This document shows, in pieces, positions 5,666 through 13,806 of a stretch of 14,427 nt of DNA. How positions within the stretch are numbered: position 1 is the stretch's first letter; each line of letters starts with the position of its first letter. The DNA is from an uncultured Traorella sp. (GTDB lineage Bacteria; Bacillota_I; Bacilli_A; Erysipelotrichales; Erysipelotrichaceae), in NCBI GenBank assembly GCA_945938205.1, contig CAMEUL010000008.1, positions 1 to 14,427 of the forward strand. Direction: 5' to 3'. The notes beneath the pieces were generated by a model. The model ran no database searches. It was not told the DNA's origin and was given only the letters and a program-made list of their open reading frames with translations. A program made the translations under genes and the position numbers.

Positions 5666-8212
5666 ATGGATGTAAATGCATTAACTGAAAATCTTCAAAA
5701 AATATTATTAAGAGCGATAGAAAAGGGAAAAGCGTATCATCATGTGAGTGTAGATACCCTTGAATTTTTAGAAGCCATTTTTGAAGACTCGACATTGGAT
5801 GGTTTATTTAAGCGTGTAGGTCTTGATAAAAGAAAAGCGATGCAAATCATTCAAGATGAAAATTCACATATCGCAACTACCAGTTATCAGGATATTGCTC
5901 TTTCCAATAAGGTTCAGGAAAGCTTCATGAAAGCAAAAGAATGGTCCGATGCTCATCAAGAAAGTTATATCAGTGTCTTTTCTTTGTTTTATGCACTTTT
6001 AAAAAATAAGAGCAGCATTTCACAAAGAATCGTAAATGAATGTGCCTTAAATCTTGGCACACTTGAAAAAGAGGAACTCATACGAAGAGGAGGGAAGAAG
6101 ATGGATACACAGACAAGTGAAAACAATGTAGAAGCATTAGCGAAATATGGAAGAGATCTTGTTCATGACGTAAAAGAAGGAAAGATCGATCCGGTTATTG
6201 GACGTGATGATGAGATTCGTCGTGTCATCCAGATCCTTTCCCGTAAAACAAAAAATAATCCGGTTTTGATTGGTGAACCTGGAGTTGGAAAAACAGCGAT
6301 TGTCGAAGGAATTGCCTGGCGAATCATGAAGGGCGATGTACCACTGACTTTAAAAGATAAGAAACTCATTGAACTCGACATGGGAAGTTTGATTGCCGGA
6401 GCTAAATATCGAGGCGAATTTGAAGAACGTCTGAAAGCGGTTCTTGAAGAAGTCAAGAATGCCAATGGCGGCATCATTCTTTTCATTGATGAGATTCATA
6501 ACCTGGTTGGCGCTGGTAAGACTGAAGGAAGCATGGATGCTGCCAATCTCTTGAAACCAATGCTGGCTCGTGGAGAACTGAGATGCATTGGAGCAACTAC
6601 TTTTGATGAATACCGTCAGTATATTGAAAAGGATGCGGCACTTGAGAGACGTTTCCAGAAAGTTATGGTCAAGGAACCTACAGTAGAGGATACGATTTCC
6701 ATTTTGCGTGGACTGAAATCCCGTTTTGAAGCTTATCATGGTGTGAAAATTCTGGATGAAGCCATCATTGCCAGTGCAGTGCTTTCCAACCGCTATATCA
6801 CAGATCGTTTTCTGCCGGATAAAGCCATTGATTGCGTGGATGAAGCTTGTGCTATGCTGCGTGTGGAAATGGATTCCATGCCGGTAGTTTTGGATGAACT
6901 GTCTCGAAAGATCATGCAATTAGAAATTGAAGAAACAGCTTTAAAACAGGAAACAGATAAGAAAACGAAGGAAAGACTGGCACAGATTCGTGAGGAACTG
7001 GCGCAATTGAAAGTGCAGAAGGATGAACTGCATTCCAAATGGATGGATGAAAAGAGAGATCTTGAGGAAAGCAAACAGGATAAGATTGCTTTGGAAAAGG
7101 CCAAACTGGAACTGGAACGTGCTCAAAATGATGCACGTTATGAAGAAGCTGCCCGACTTCAATATCAGACGATTCCAAATTTGGAAAAGAAGATACAGGA
7201 AGCAAGTGAAAACATTAAAAGTGATTCTTTGATTCAAGAAACAGTGAATGAAGAAATGATTGCGAAAGTGGTTTCCAGATGGAGCGGAGTAGAAGTATCG
7301 CGTTTGGTTGAAAGTGAACGTGTCAAATTGCTTCATTTGAAAGAAGCTCTTTCTAAACGTGTCATTGGTCAAGATGAAGCTTTAACACTGGTCAGCGATG
7401 CCATTTTAAGAAGCAAGGCACAAATTCAGGATGAAAATCGTCCGATCGGAAGTTTCTTGTTCTTAGGTCCTACAGGGGTTGGGAAAACCGAAGTTGCTAA
7501 AGCACTGGCGGAACAGCTTTTTGACAGTGAATCGCATATCATCCGTATAGATATGAGTGAATACATGGAGAAGCACAGTGTTTCACGTCTGATTGGTGCT
7601 CCTCCAGGATATGTAGGCTATGATGAAGGTGGTCAGCTTAGTGAAGCAGTTCGACGCAATCCTTATTCTATCATCTTGTTCGATGAGGTGGAAAAAGCCC
7701 ATCCGGATGTATTCAATATTCTCCTTCAGATCCTGGATGATGGACGTATTACTGACAACAAGGGCGTTACGATTGATTTTAAGAATACCTTGCTCATCAT
7801 GACGAGCAATCTGGGAAGTGAACACGCTTATGAGGAAAATGGCAAAGAAGGCTATATGCAGGCTGTCAAGAATTTCTTCCGCCCAGAATTCATCAATCGA
7901 ATTTATGAAATCATCGTTTTCGATCCATTGAATGATTCAATTCTTCGTGATATTGCTCTTAGATTCATGCGTGAACTGATTGAACGCTTGGCAAATAAAG
8001 ATATAGAACTGAAAATCAGTGAGGCTGTTTTCGATACCATTGCGAAATATGGTGTGGATCCTGTATATGGTGCACGTCCTATGAAACGATATATTCAGAG
8101 AAATATCGAAACACAGATTGCACGAAAGATGATTGAAGAAAATATTGGTAAAGACAGCGTGCTTTATTTAGACGTAGTTAATGATGAATATGTATTGAAA
8201 AGTGAAAGTTAA
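5666..8212 (+). CDS. clpB: ATP-dependent disaggregase ClpB
   Basis: ClpB is the hexameric Hsp100 that, with DnaK, extracts polypeptides from aggregates in the cytoplasm. At 848 residues it is near the usual 850-870. Order: N domain (about 1-140); NBD1 with Walker A GEPGVGKT (203-210), pore loop KYRG (247-250), Walker B IDE (274-276) and arginine finger R328/R329; middle coiled-coil domain (about 405-520); NBD2 with Walker A GPTGVGKT (601-608), pore loop GYVGY (648-652), Walker B FDE (672-674), sensor 1 N715 and sensor 2 GARPMKR (802-808). The coiled-coil M domain and absence of an IGF ClpP-docking loop mark it as ClpB, not ClpC. All catalytic residues are intact. Two CIRCE elements imply HrcA heat-shock control. 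A second start at codon 146 is described separately. Confidence 0.97.
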   Translation: MDVNALTENLQKILLRAIEKGKAYHHVSVDTLEFLEAIFEDSTLDGLFKRVGLDKRKAMQIIQDENSHIATTSYQDIALSNKVQESFMKAKEWSDAHQESYISVFSLFYALLKNKSSISQRIVNECALNLGTLEKEELIRRGGKKMDTQTSENNVEALAKYGRDLVHDVKEGKIDPVIGRDDEIRRVIQILSRKTKNNPVLIGEPGVGKTAIVEGIAWRIMKGDVPLTLKDKKLIELDMGSLIAGAKYRGEFEERLKAVLEEVKNANGGIILFIDEIHNLVGAGKTEGSMDAANLLKPMLARGELRCIGATTFDEYRQYIEKDAALERRFQKVMVKEPTVEDTISILRGLKSRFEAYHGVKILDEAIIASAVLSNRYITDRFLPDKAIDCVDEACAMLRVEMDSMPVVLDELSRKIMQLEIEETALKQETDKKTKERLAQIREELAQLKVQKDELHSKWMDEKRDLEESKQDKIALEKAKLELERAQNDARYEEAARLQYQTIPNLEKKIQEASENIKSDSLIQETVNEEMIAKVVSRWSGVEVSRLVESERVKLLHLKEALSKRVIGQDEALTLVSDAILRSKAQIQDENRPIGSFLFLGPTGVGKTEVAKALAEQLFDSESHIIRIDMSEYMEKHSVSRLIGAPPGYVGYDEGGQLSEAVRRNPYSIILFDEVEKAHPDVFNILLQILDDGRITDNKGVTIDFKNTLLIMTSNLGSEHAYEENGKEGYMQAVKNFFRPEFINRIYEIIVFDPLNDSILRDIALRFMRELIERLANKDIELKISEAVFDTIAKYGVDPVYGARPMKRYIQRNIETQIARKMIEENIGKDSVLYLDVVNDEYVLKSES
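6088..6103 (+). promoter_or_regulatory. Internal RBS and start codon for short ClpB
   Basis: AGGAGG (6088-6093) stands 7 bases before an ATG at 6101-6103 that is in frame with clpB (codon 146). It lies just after the N domain, within the linker codons for RRGGKK. The short product would be 703 residues with both ATPase domains and no N domain. This matches the position of the internal GTG start (codon 149) that gives the short ClpB isoform in E. coli. Confidence 0.7.
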
Positions 8213-8234
8213 AACTTCACTTTTCTTTTCTTTT
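8198..8234 (+). terminator. Terminator after clpB
   Basis: AAAAGTGAA (8198-8206) pairs with TTCACTTTT (8216-8224) in a 9-bp stem, followed by a pyrimidine tract with two runs of four T. The clpB stop codon TAA is in the loop. The stem is AT-rich, so termination may be only partial. Confidence 0.65.
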
Positions 8235-8256
8235 AGGTTAAAATAAAGTAAGGAGG
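8216..8256 (+). promoter_or_regulatory. Promoter and RBS of the 222-residue membrane protein gene
   Basis: TTCACT (8216-8221, 4 of 6) and TAAAAT (8239-8244, 5 of 6) are 17 bases apart. The -35 box is inside the descending arm of the clpB terminator. A strong AAGGAGG (8250-8256) precedes ATG 8262 by 5 bases. Confidence 0.55.
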
Positions 8257-8261
8257 ATTTT

Positions 8262-8930
8262 ATGGAGAATTGGATAGTTAGTGCAGTAGTTGTTATTGCG
8301 GTATTGATTGTAATTTATTTCGTAAGAAAATATCTTATTAAAAAATATACTGTCGAATTAATGAAAACATTGATGGAGGATGAAGAAAAGTTTTTCAATC
8401 TTTTGGATTCCTTTAAGATCAAGTTGCTGTTTCAGCCTTTTAACCGTGAATATTTGCGTTTAAATAATTACATAGCGCGAGGAGCAGACAAAAAAATCAA
8501 GGAACAAATTGCAGTTATGGACAAGATGCGTGTGGATCGCAAACAGCGTTTTGCAACTTATCAGACAGTGTTTCAATATTATTTGTCTCAGGATAATGAA
8601 ACACAGGCCAGAAACATGCAGCGTAAGATGAATGCTTTTGTGGATGAAAACAATCTGGATCCGGGCTTGAAAGAGAAAATGAATATGGAAATCAAGATGT
8701 ATTTTGATAAGGCTCTTTCGACATTACCTTATATTGATCAAAATCTTGAAGAAGCATCAAGTGATGAAGATAAAGCTGTATGGAATTTGAGAAAAGCTTT
8801 TGTACTCAAGGAAAACAATCGTCTTGACGAAGCTAAGGAATGCATGAAGATCGTGGTAGAGTGTACAAGTGATCCTACTATGAAAAAAGAAATGCAAGAT
8901 CTTCTTGATAACGATCTGAAAGACTTATAG
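8262..8930 (+). CDS. Membrane-anchored helical protein of unknown function
   Basis: I do not recognise a family for this 222-residue protein. It begins with one hydrophobic helix (about residues 5-21, IVSAVVVIAVLIVIYFV) followed at once by RKYLIKK. By the positive-inside rule this puts the N-terminus outside and the remaining 195 residues in the cytoplasm. That part is charged and apparently all helical, with a region near 155-220 that could be a pair of TPR-like helices (WNLRKAFVLKENNRLDEAKECMKIVVEC). No catalytic motif is seen. It has its own promoter and terminator, so it is a single-gene unit between clpB and the lcp block. A scaffold or adaptor role is possible but not shown. Confidence 0.8.
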   Translation: MENWIVSAVVVIAVLIVIYFVRKYLIKKYTVELMKTLMEDEEKFFNLLDSFKIKLLFQPFNREYLRLNNYIARGADKKIKEQIAVMDKMRVDRKQRFATYQTVFQYYLSQDNETQARNMQRKMNAFVDENNLDPGLKEKMNMEIKMYFDKALSTLPYIDQNLEEASSDEDKAVWNLRKAFVLKENNRLDEAKECMKIVVECTSDPTMKKEMQDLLDNDLKDL

Positions 8931-8949
8931 GAGGGAAACCTCCTTTTTT
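8929..8949 (+). terminator. Rho-independent terminator before the lcp block
   Basis: AGGAGG (8929-8934), a GAAA tetraloop and CCTCCT (8939-8944) form a 6-bp GC-rich hairpin followed by six T residues (8944-8949). The first two bases of the stem belong to the TAG stop of the preceding gene. Confidence 0.85.
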
Positions 8950-8962
8950 AGTCACAAAATTT

Positions 8963-9015
8963 CACATGTTACATGTTTTAAAATGTGCTATAATGTACAT
9001 GTTTATTTTGGGAGA
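8963..9015 (+). promoter_or_regulatory. Extended -10 promoter of the lcp block with an ACATGT cluster
   Basis: TGC-TATAAT (8986-8994) is an extended -10 element; no good -35 box is found at 16-18 bases, which fits an extended -10 promoter or one needing an activator. The palindrome ACATGT occurs at 8964-8969, 8971-8976 and 8997-9002, flanking the -10. CACAT (8963-8967) and ATGTG (8983-8987) also form an inverted repeat. These look like regulator sites, but the regulator is unknown. GGGAG (9010-9014) precedes ATG 9021. Confidence 0.55.
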
Positions 9016-9020
9016 GAACA

Positions 9021-12000
9021 ATGAAACGAAAAAAGAAAAAAATCAATAACACGGTTGATTTCATTATTATGCTGGTATATCTCATCATAAGCTGTTATTT
9101 TGTGATTGAAATGATGGTAGGGAAAATTATTCCTACTATGTATATTATTCTGATTGCAACAGTTTTACTTTTGATTCTTATCGGAACTTTCTTTACATAT
9201 CGTATACGAAGCCAAGCCTTTCGAGTTTTCAGAAAAGTGTATCTGAGCCTGTTTTGTGTTTTACTGCTTGCAGGTTCTTTGTTTCAGGGACAACTGAGAA
9301 GTGCTTTTGACAAGGTGGGAAATACGACAACCCAAAGAATGTATGTCGTAACGTTAGATGTTGAGTCTTTGAAAGACCTGAATGATGTAGTAAGCATAGG
9401 ATATCTGAATCATGCAGATGAATTGACGCTGTATGCATTGGATCAGATTCAGAATAAAGGAATGAAACAGATAGGATATGCTTCTTTCGATGAAGAACTG
9501 TTTGCTTTAAATGAAAAAGATGTGGATGCTATCATGGTATCTGCACAGCAATATTCCATTGCACAACAGAAAGATGAAACAGCATTGGATCATACAAAAA
9601 TTCTTCATACCTTTGAATTGACAGTCAAAAATTCAACTTCTGAAAACAATGTAGATCTTGCGACTCAACCTTTTGTACTTTTTGTCAGCGGTATTCAGGA
9701 TGATAGAGAACTGTTGAGTGATGTGAACATGCTTTTGATGGTCGATCCTGAACGTCATCATGTAGAAATGATCTCTGTAAATCGTGATACTTATGTTCCA
9801 AACGAAAACTACCAAGATTATCCTGATAAATTGACCCATTTAGGTTGGTCAGGGGCAGAGTGCGTGGCCCGTGTGATGGAGAAGATCTTTGGTATTGAAG
9901 TTGATTATTATGCACAGGTTACGTTTCAATCATTGATTGCTATTATTGATGCCATGGGTGGTATTGATGTAGATGTGAAGATCAGTTTTACTGAACAAGA
10001 TGAAAACCGATCTTTTGCTGAAGAAGATTTGATTCATCTGGATGCCGGTTTCCAGCATATCAATGGAAAACAGGCATTGGCTTATGCTCGACACAGAAAA
10101 ACAGATGGCTGGGATGTTGCAGGAAGAGAACAGGCACAGCGTGATATTGTAGCTGCTGCGGTGAAACGTATGCTATCTGTTGATGGAGCCATGAAGGTTG
10201 GCGATGTTATGAATACAGCAGCTCAGTATGTGCAAACCAATCTTCCTATGGACAGCATTAAAGGATTCCTAAACAAAGCCATTCAAGACGGAGCATCCTG
10301 GAGTTTTGGCTCTTCCACGATCAATTCTCCTTATGAACTCATGTTGCCGCTTGCAATGGTTGATGGAGGATATGGATATGCAGTATTGCTTCAGGAAGAA
10401 GATATTCAGCGTGTGCATGATCTTTACCTTTCATTAAAGAAAGAAACCCATTTGAATGATTTTCAGTTTGATCTGAACGATATGTCTCAGTACATGAATA
10501 CATTTCAACTGGATCCACACGTGATTACCGTTGGAAACTATGATCAAGTGGTACCGCTATATTTTCCTGAATATTATCTGGAGGGAATTCTGTATGAGGA
10601 GGTTTGCATGAAGAATAAGTATGATCGCATTTTGGATGGAGTCTTTTTGCTGCTGTTTTTAGGCTTAAGCGTATATTTTATTGTGGAAGCCTATGTTGGT
10701 CAATTGATTCCTCATAAATATATTTTAATCGCAGTCTCTGTATTGCTTTTATTACTGATTTTGATCTTGTTGACATTCAAATCTAAAAAACTTGGCTGGA
10801 ACATTGCAAGAAAAGTTGTTTTGGTTTTGCTGAGCGTTGTACTTATGACAGGAGCTGTATTTCAGGGGCAGATACGAAGTGCTTTTGATAAAATCAAGTC
10901 AAGTAATATTCAAAAGGATGTCATGTATGTCATTTCTCTTAAAAATGGAGATATTGATTCTCTTGATAAAGTATCCTCACTTGCTTACAGTGAGCAATTG
11001 AGTGAACTGACGCTTTATTCTTTAGAGCAGTTATCGGATGAAAATTTTGAACATATTGGAATGAATACAATGAGTGAAGTATTGACTTCTTTGGATGAAA
11101 GTAAAGCAGATGCTGCTTTGATTTCTTCCAAAGATCAGACTACTTATCAGAAACTTGAAAACAGTGATTTTAACAGTAAATATCAGGTAATCCATACAAT
11201 TGAAATGGAGATTAAAACGAATACCAGTGTCAGTGATGTTGATATTACAAAAAAACCATTTGTGGTTTATATCAGTGGTATGGATGATATGGGCGAACCC
11301 AATTATAATGGCTTGAGTGATGTCAACATGCTTCTGATGGTCGATCCAATTCGTCATCATGTTGATATGATTTCTATGAATCGAGATACATATGTTCCAA
11401 ACTCAAAACTTGGTGATTGTCCAGATAAACTGACGCATCTTGGATGGGATGGCCCAGAGGCTGGAGCTGAGGTGTTTGAAAGAATTTTCGACATCAATGT
11501 GGATTATACAGCGAAGGTAACTTTTGAGTCTTTAATTAAGATCGTTGATACGTTGGGTGGCATTGATGTGGATGTGAAGATAAGTTTCACAGAACAGGAT
11601 GAAAATCGTTCCTTTGACGAAGGTGATCTGATTCATCTGGATGCCGGATATCAGCACTTAAACGGAAAACAGGCACTGGCTTATGCACGTCACAGAAAAA
11701 CAGAAGGCTGGGATGTGTTAGGTAGAGAACAGGCACAGCGAGATATCGTCGCTGCCATCGTAAATAAGATACTTTCGGTCGATGGTGCCTTGAAAATTGG
11801 AGATGTATTGAATGTAGGTGCAAGTTATGTTGCAACCAACATGCCAATGGAAAAGGCAAAAGCTTTCGTTATGAATGCTATTGATGAAAAGTCAAACTGG
11901 ACATTCAGTTCATCGACGGTCAATTCTCCTTATGAATATTTATTTCCATGTGCAAGCTTTACAGGAATGGATCTATATGCCGTTTTGCTTATGGAAGATG

Positions 12001-12191
12001 ATATTATGAAGGTTCATGATCTGTATGTGAATATGAATCGAGAAGTGAAACTGAGTGAATTTGAATTTGATTTAACGAATATGGAAGAGTATAGAGAAAC
12101 ATTTACTTTAGATCCACATGTGATTACTGTGGAAAACTATTATACGACGGTTCCTACTTATTTTCCGGATTATCTGAGAGAGAATTTTTAA
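9021..12191 (+). CDS. Two LytR-CpsA-Psr (LCP) ligases joined in one reading frame
   Basis: LCP proteins transfer lipid-linked glycopolymers such as teichoic acids or capsule onto peptidoglycan outside the membrane. The 1056-residue frame holds two complete CpsA-like proteins. Half A (1-529): basic tail, three membrane helices (about 12-33, 39-60, 72-90), accessory domain, then an LCP domain with D234, NRDTYVP (R255, D256), K270, GGIDVDV (D316, D318), ALAYARHRK (R357, R359) and GREQAQRD (R369). Half B (530-1056) repeats this order, with R788/D789, R890/R892 and R902. Half B has its own ribosome site and ATG at 10608. Three helices at its start would place half B in the cytoplasm if truly fused to the exported half A. 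Adding one base near 10581 makes half A end in YLRGNSV-stop, like YLRENF-stop of half B. Two genes made into one by a 1-base loss, or a sequence error, is my reading. Confidence 0.9.
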   Translation: MKRKKKKINNTVDFIIMLVYLIISCYFVIEMMVGKIIPTMYIILIATVLLLILIGTFFTYRIRSQAFRVFRKVYLSLFCVLLLAGSLFQGQLRSAFDKVGNTTTQRMYVVTLDVESLKDLNDVVSIGYLNHADELTLYALDQIQNKGMKQIGYASFDEELFALNEKDVDAIMVSAQQYSIAQQKDETALDHTKILHTFELTVKNSTSENNVDLATQPFVLFVSGIQDDRELLSDVNMLLMVDPERHHVEMISVNRDTYVPNENYQDYPDKLTHLGWSGAECVARVMEKIFGIEVDYYAQVTFQSLIAIIDAMGGIDVDVKISFTEQDENRSFAEEDLIHLDAGFQHINGKQALAYARHRKTDGWDVAGREQAQRDIVAAAVKRMLSVDGAMKVGDVMNTAAQYVQTNLPMDSIKGFLNKAIQDGASWSFGSSTINSPYELMLPLAMVDGGYGYAVLLQEEDIQRVHDLYLSLKKETHLNDFQFDLNDMSQYMNTFQLDPHVITVGNYDQVVPLYFPEYYLEGILYEEVCMKNKYDRILDGVFLLLFLGLSVYFIVEAYVGQLIPHKYILIAVSVLLLLLILILLTFKSKKLGWNIARKVVLVLLSVVLMTGAVFQGQIRSAFDKIKSSNIQKDVMYVISLKNGDIDSLDKVSSLAYSEQLSELTLYSLEQLSDENFEHIGMNTMSEVLTSLDESKADAALISSKDQTTYQKLENSDFNSKYQVIHTIEMEIKTNTSVSDVDITKKPFVVYISGMDDMGEPNYNGLSDVNMLLMVDPIRHHVDMISMNRDTYVPNSKLGDCPDKLTHLGWDGPEAGAEVFERIFDINVDYTAKVTFESLIKIVDTLGGIDVDVKISFTEQDENRSFDEGDLIHLDAGYQHLNGKQALAYARHRKTEGWDVLGREQAQRDIVAAIVNKILSVDGALKIGDVLNVGASYVATNMPMEKAKAFVMNAIDEKSNWTFSSSTVNSPYEYLFPCASFTGMDLYAVLLMEDDIMKVHDLYVNMNREVKLSEFEFDLTNMEEYRETFTLDPHVITVENYYTTVPTYFPDYLRENF
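10596..10610 (+). promoter_or_regulatory. RBS and start codon of the second LCP unit
   Basis: GAGGAGG (10596-10602) is 5 bases upstream of ATG 10608-10610, codon 530 of the long frame and the point where homology restarts with a basic tail and membrane helix. This is the arrangement of a separate gene start. A TGA in the -1 frame at 10595-10597 overlaps the ribosome site and may be the old stop of the first unit. Confidence 0.75.
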
Positions 12192-12206
12192 TTGAATGGA
12201 GGATTT

Positions 12207-13778
12207 ATGAGAAAAGACAGATTTAGTACAACAATTGATCTGATCCTGCTTTTGCTTTTCACTATATCCTCCATTTTTTTATGCATTCAGCTTTATTTAG
12301 GAAAATCTGTCTCTTTTGCTTGGCTGATATTGATAGCCTTATGCCAAGTGGGGATGGCAGTAGGCTTTTTTGCCTGGGTCCTGATCAAGAAAAAGCCTGC
12401 ACTTCGAAAGGTGCTTTTGACATGCTTTTCGATAATTACTTGTCTGCTTTTGCTCTTTTTCAACAATAAAAACATATCAAACAGAGAAAATGATAAAATT
12501 TATACTTATTATCAGATGAATTTGGTAATGGAAAGCAAGTGGATCGATCAAGAAATTAAAGATCAAAAGTTAGGTGTTCTGGTCAATGATCGAAATCATA
12601 TTCAAGGCATCAGTGACATTAATAAGACTTTTGGCATCAAAGATTGTGAAATGAAGGAATATTCAAATATCAAAAATCTTTTGAAGGCAATGAAAGAAGA
12701 GAAAATATCCGGTATGATTGTCAGCGATCAGTCTTATGAACAGATACAGCATCTTTCAGATAATTATGTTAAGATTTCATCAGGATTCCATAAAGTGGAA
12801 ATATCACACCATGCTCAAAGTAAATCTTTGAATCAACCATTCAGTGTGCTCTTTTTGGTTTCAGACAATGAGGTGAATCCTGAAATTGTCACACAAACCG
12901 ATACTTGTGTACTGATGTTTGTAGATCCTGTAGTTTCAAAAATAAGCATGATTCAACTTCCGATTGATTTATATATGCCAAATGTTGCATATGATTCTTA
13001 TCCGGATCGTTTATATCATCTTTCTTATAATGGAATCGACAACGTTTTATATTCTTTCAACAGCGTATTTGATTTCAATATCGATTATTTTATCAAAATG
13101 AATCTGGATACACTGAAATCTTTGGTGGATGTTATGCAGGGAATACGCTTGCCGGAATGTGAACAGGATCTTTGTCATATATCATCCAAAATATCAATGT
13201 CTGAAGAAGTGCTTGCTGGCTATTTAGACAATCATGATCTCAATGCTGTACTGAAGGGAATTTTTGAAAAGAGAAAAGAAATGACAGGTGCAAAACTTGC
13301 CAATTTCATTAATGTGTTATCCCAGTCTTCTTTTACGAACTTTAATCTTGCAAATCTTAGAATGTTTATCCTGAATGATCTCTCACAGAACAGTTATGGA
13401 ATTGATACCTATCACGTGGATGATCTAAAAACTTCTCTTGAGCCTTGTGTGAGTCTTGAATACGGGGAAAAAGAAATGGTTGCCATTATGAGTCCAGAAT
13501 TTATTCAGAGCATCTATCAGTATCAAGTAAATATGCAACATTTGGAAATCATGAAACAATTCAGTTTTGATTTAAATAAAATGGTTCATCAGAAATTCTA
13601 TCCTACTTATAATGAAAAAGTCATTACAACAGAAAACATGAATTGGCGTATTGATTCTTTCTTTGCATTGCTTCCTGAATCAAGTGTCAATCCAATCGAA
13701 GTAGAAAAGTGGCAAGGTAAGGTAACATTTGATAAGCCAAATTTTGATCCAAATCAGAGTATTCAGCCAATAGACTAA
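12207..13778 (+). CDS. Degenerate LCP-family paralogue, probably inactive
   Basis: The 523-residue protein has the layout of the two LCP units before it: a basic start, three membrane helices (about 9-33, 38-60, 67-86) and a large outside domain. LCP landmarks remain: DTCVLMFVDP (from D232), LYMP with YPDRLYHLSYNG, and a FNIDYFIKMN segment equivalent to IEVDYYAQVT. The active site is gone. The NRDTYVP motif is PIDLYMP, with isoleucine in place of the arginine, and both ALAYARHRK and GREQAQRD are missing, replaced by a region around EVLAGYLDNHDL. A C-terminal segment YNEKVITTENMNWRIDSFF parallels the DPHVITV ending of the others. ATG 12207 is used, with GGAGG 4 bases upstream; the TTG at 12192 has none. 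Fifteen bases separate it from the fused frame, so it is co-transcribed. A non-catalytic partner or regulator is possible. Confidence 0.8.
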   Translation: MRKDRFSTTIDLILLLLFTISSIFLCIQLYLGKSVSFAWLILIALCQVGMAVGFFAWVLIKKKPALRKVLLTCFSIITCLLLLFFNNKNISNRENDKIYTYYQMNLVMESKWIDQEIKDQKLGVLVNDRNHIQGISDINKTFGIKDCEMKEYSNIKNLLKAMKEEKISGMIVSDQSYEQIQHLSDNYVKISSGFHKVEISHHAQSKSLNQPFSVLFLVSDNEVNPEIVTQTDTCVLMFVDPVVSKISMIQLPIDLYMPNVAYDSYPDRLYHLSYNGIDNVLYSFNSVFDFNIDYFIKMNLDTLKSLVDVMQGIRLPECEQDLCHISSKISMSEEVLAGYLDNHDLNAVLKGIFEKRKEMTGAKLANFINVLSQSSFTNFNLANLRMFILNDLSQNSYGIDTYHVDDLKTSLEPCVSLEYGEKEMVAIMSPEFIQSIYQYQVNMQHLEIMKQFSFDLNKMVHQKFYPTYNEKVITTENMNWRIDSFFALLPESSVNPIEVEKWQGKVTFDKPNFDPNQSIQPID

Positions 13779-13806
13779 AAATGAAGGACATTTTGTCCTT
13801 CATTTT
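13778..13806. terminator. Bidirectional terminator between lcp block and purA
   Basis: A perfect 13-bp stem (13778-13790 with 13794-13806) has a 3-base loop; A-rich and T-rich ends at both sides give U-tracts in either direction. The stop codon of the third lcp gene (13776-13778) touches one side and the purA stop (complement of 13807-13805) overlaps the other. Confidence 0.9.

Noticed and set aside
6163..7372. Several minus-strand open frames inside clpB
   Set aside because: Overlapping antisense frames in a strongly conserved gene, with no ribosome sites and compositions typical of shadows.
12192..12206. TTG start for the third lcp gene
   Set aside because: It follows the previous stop directly and has no upstream ribosome site; GGAGG at 12198-12202 serves ATG 12207.
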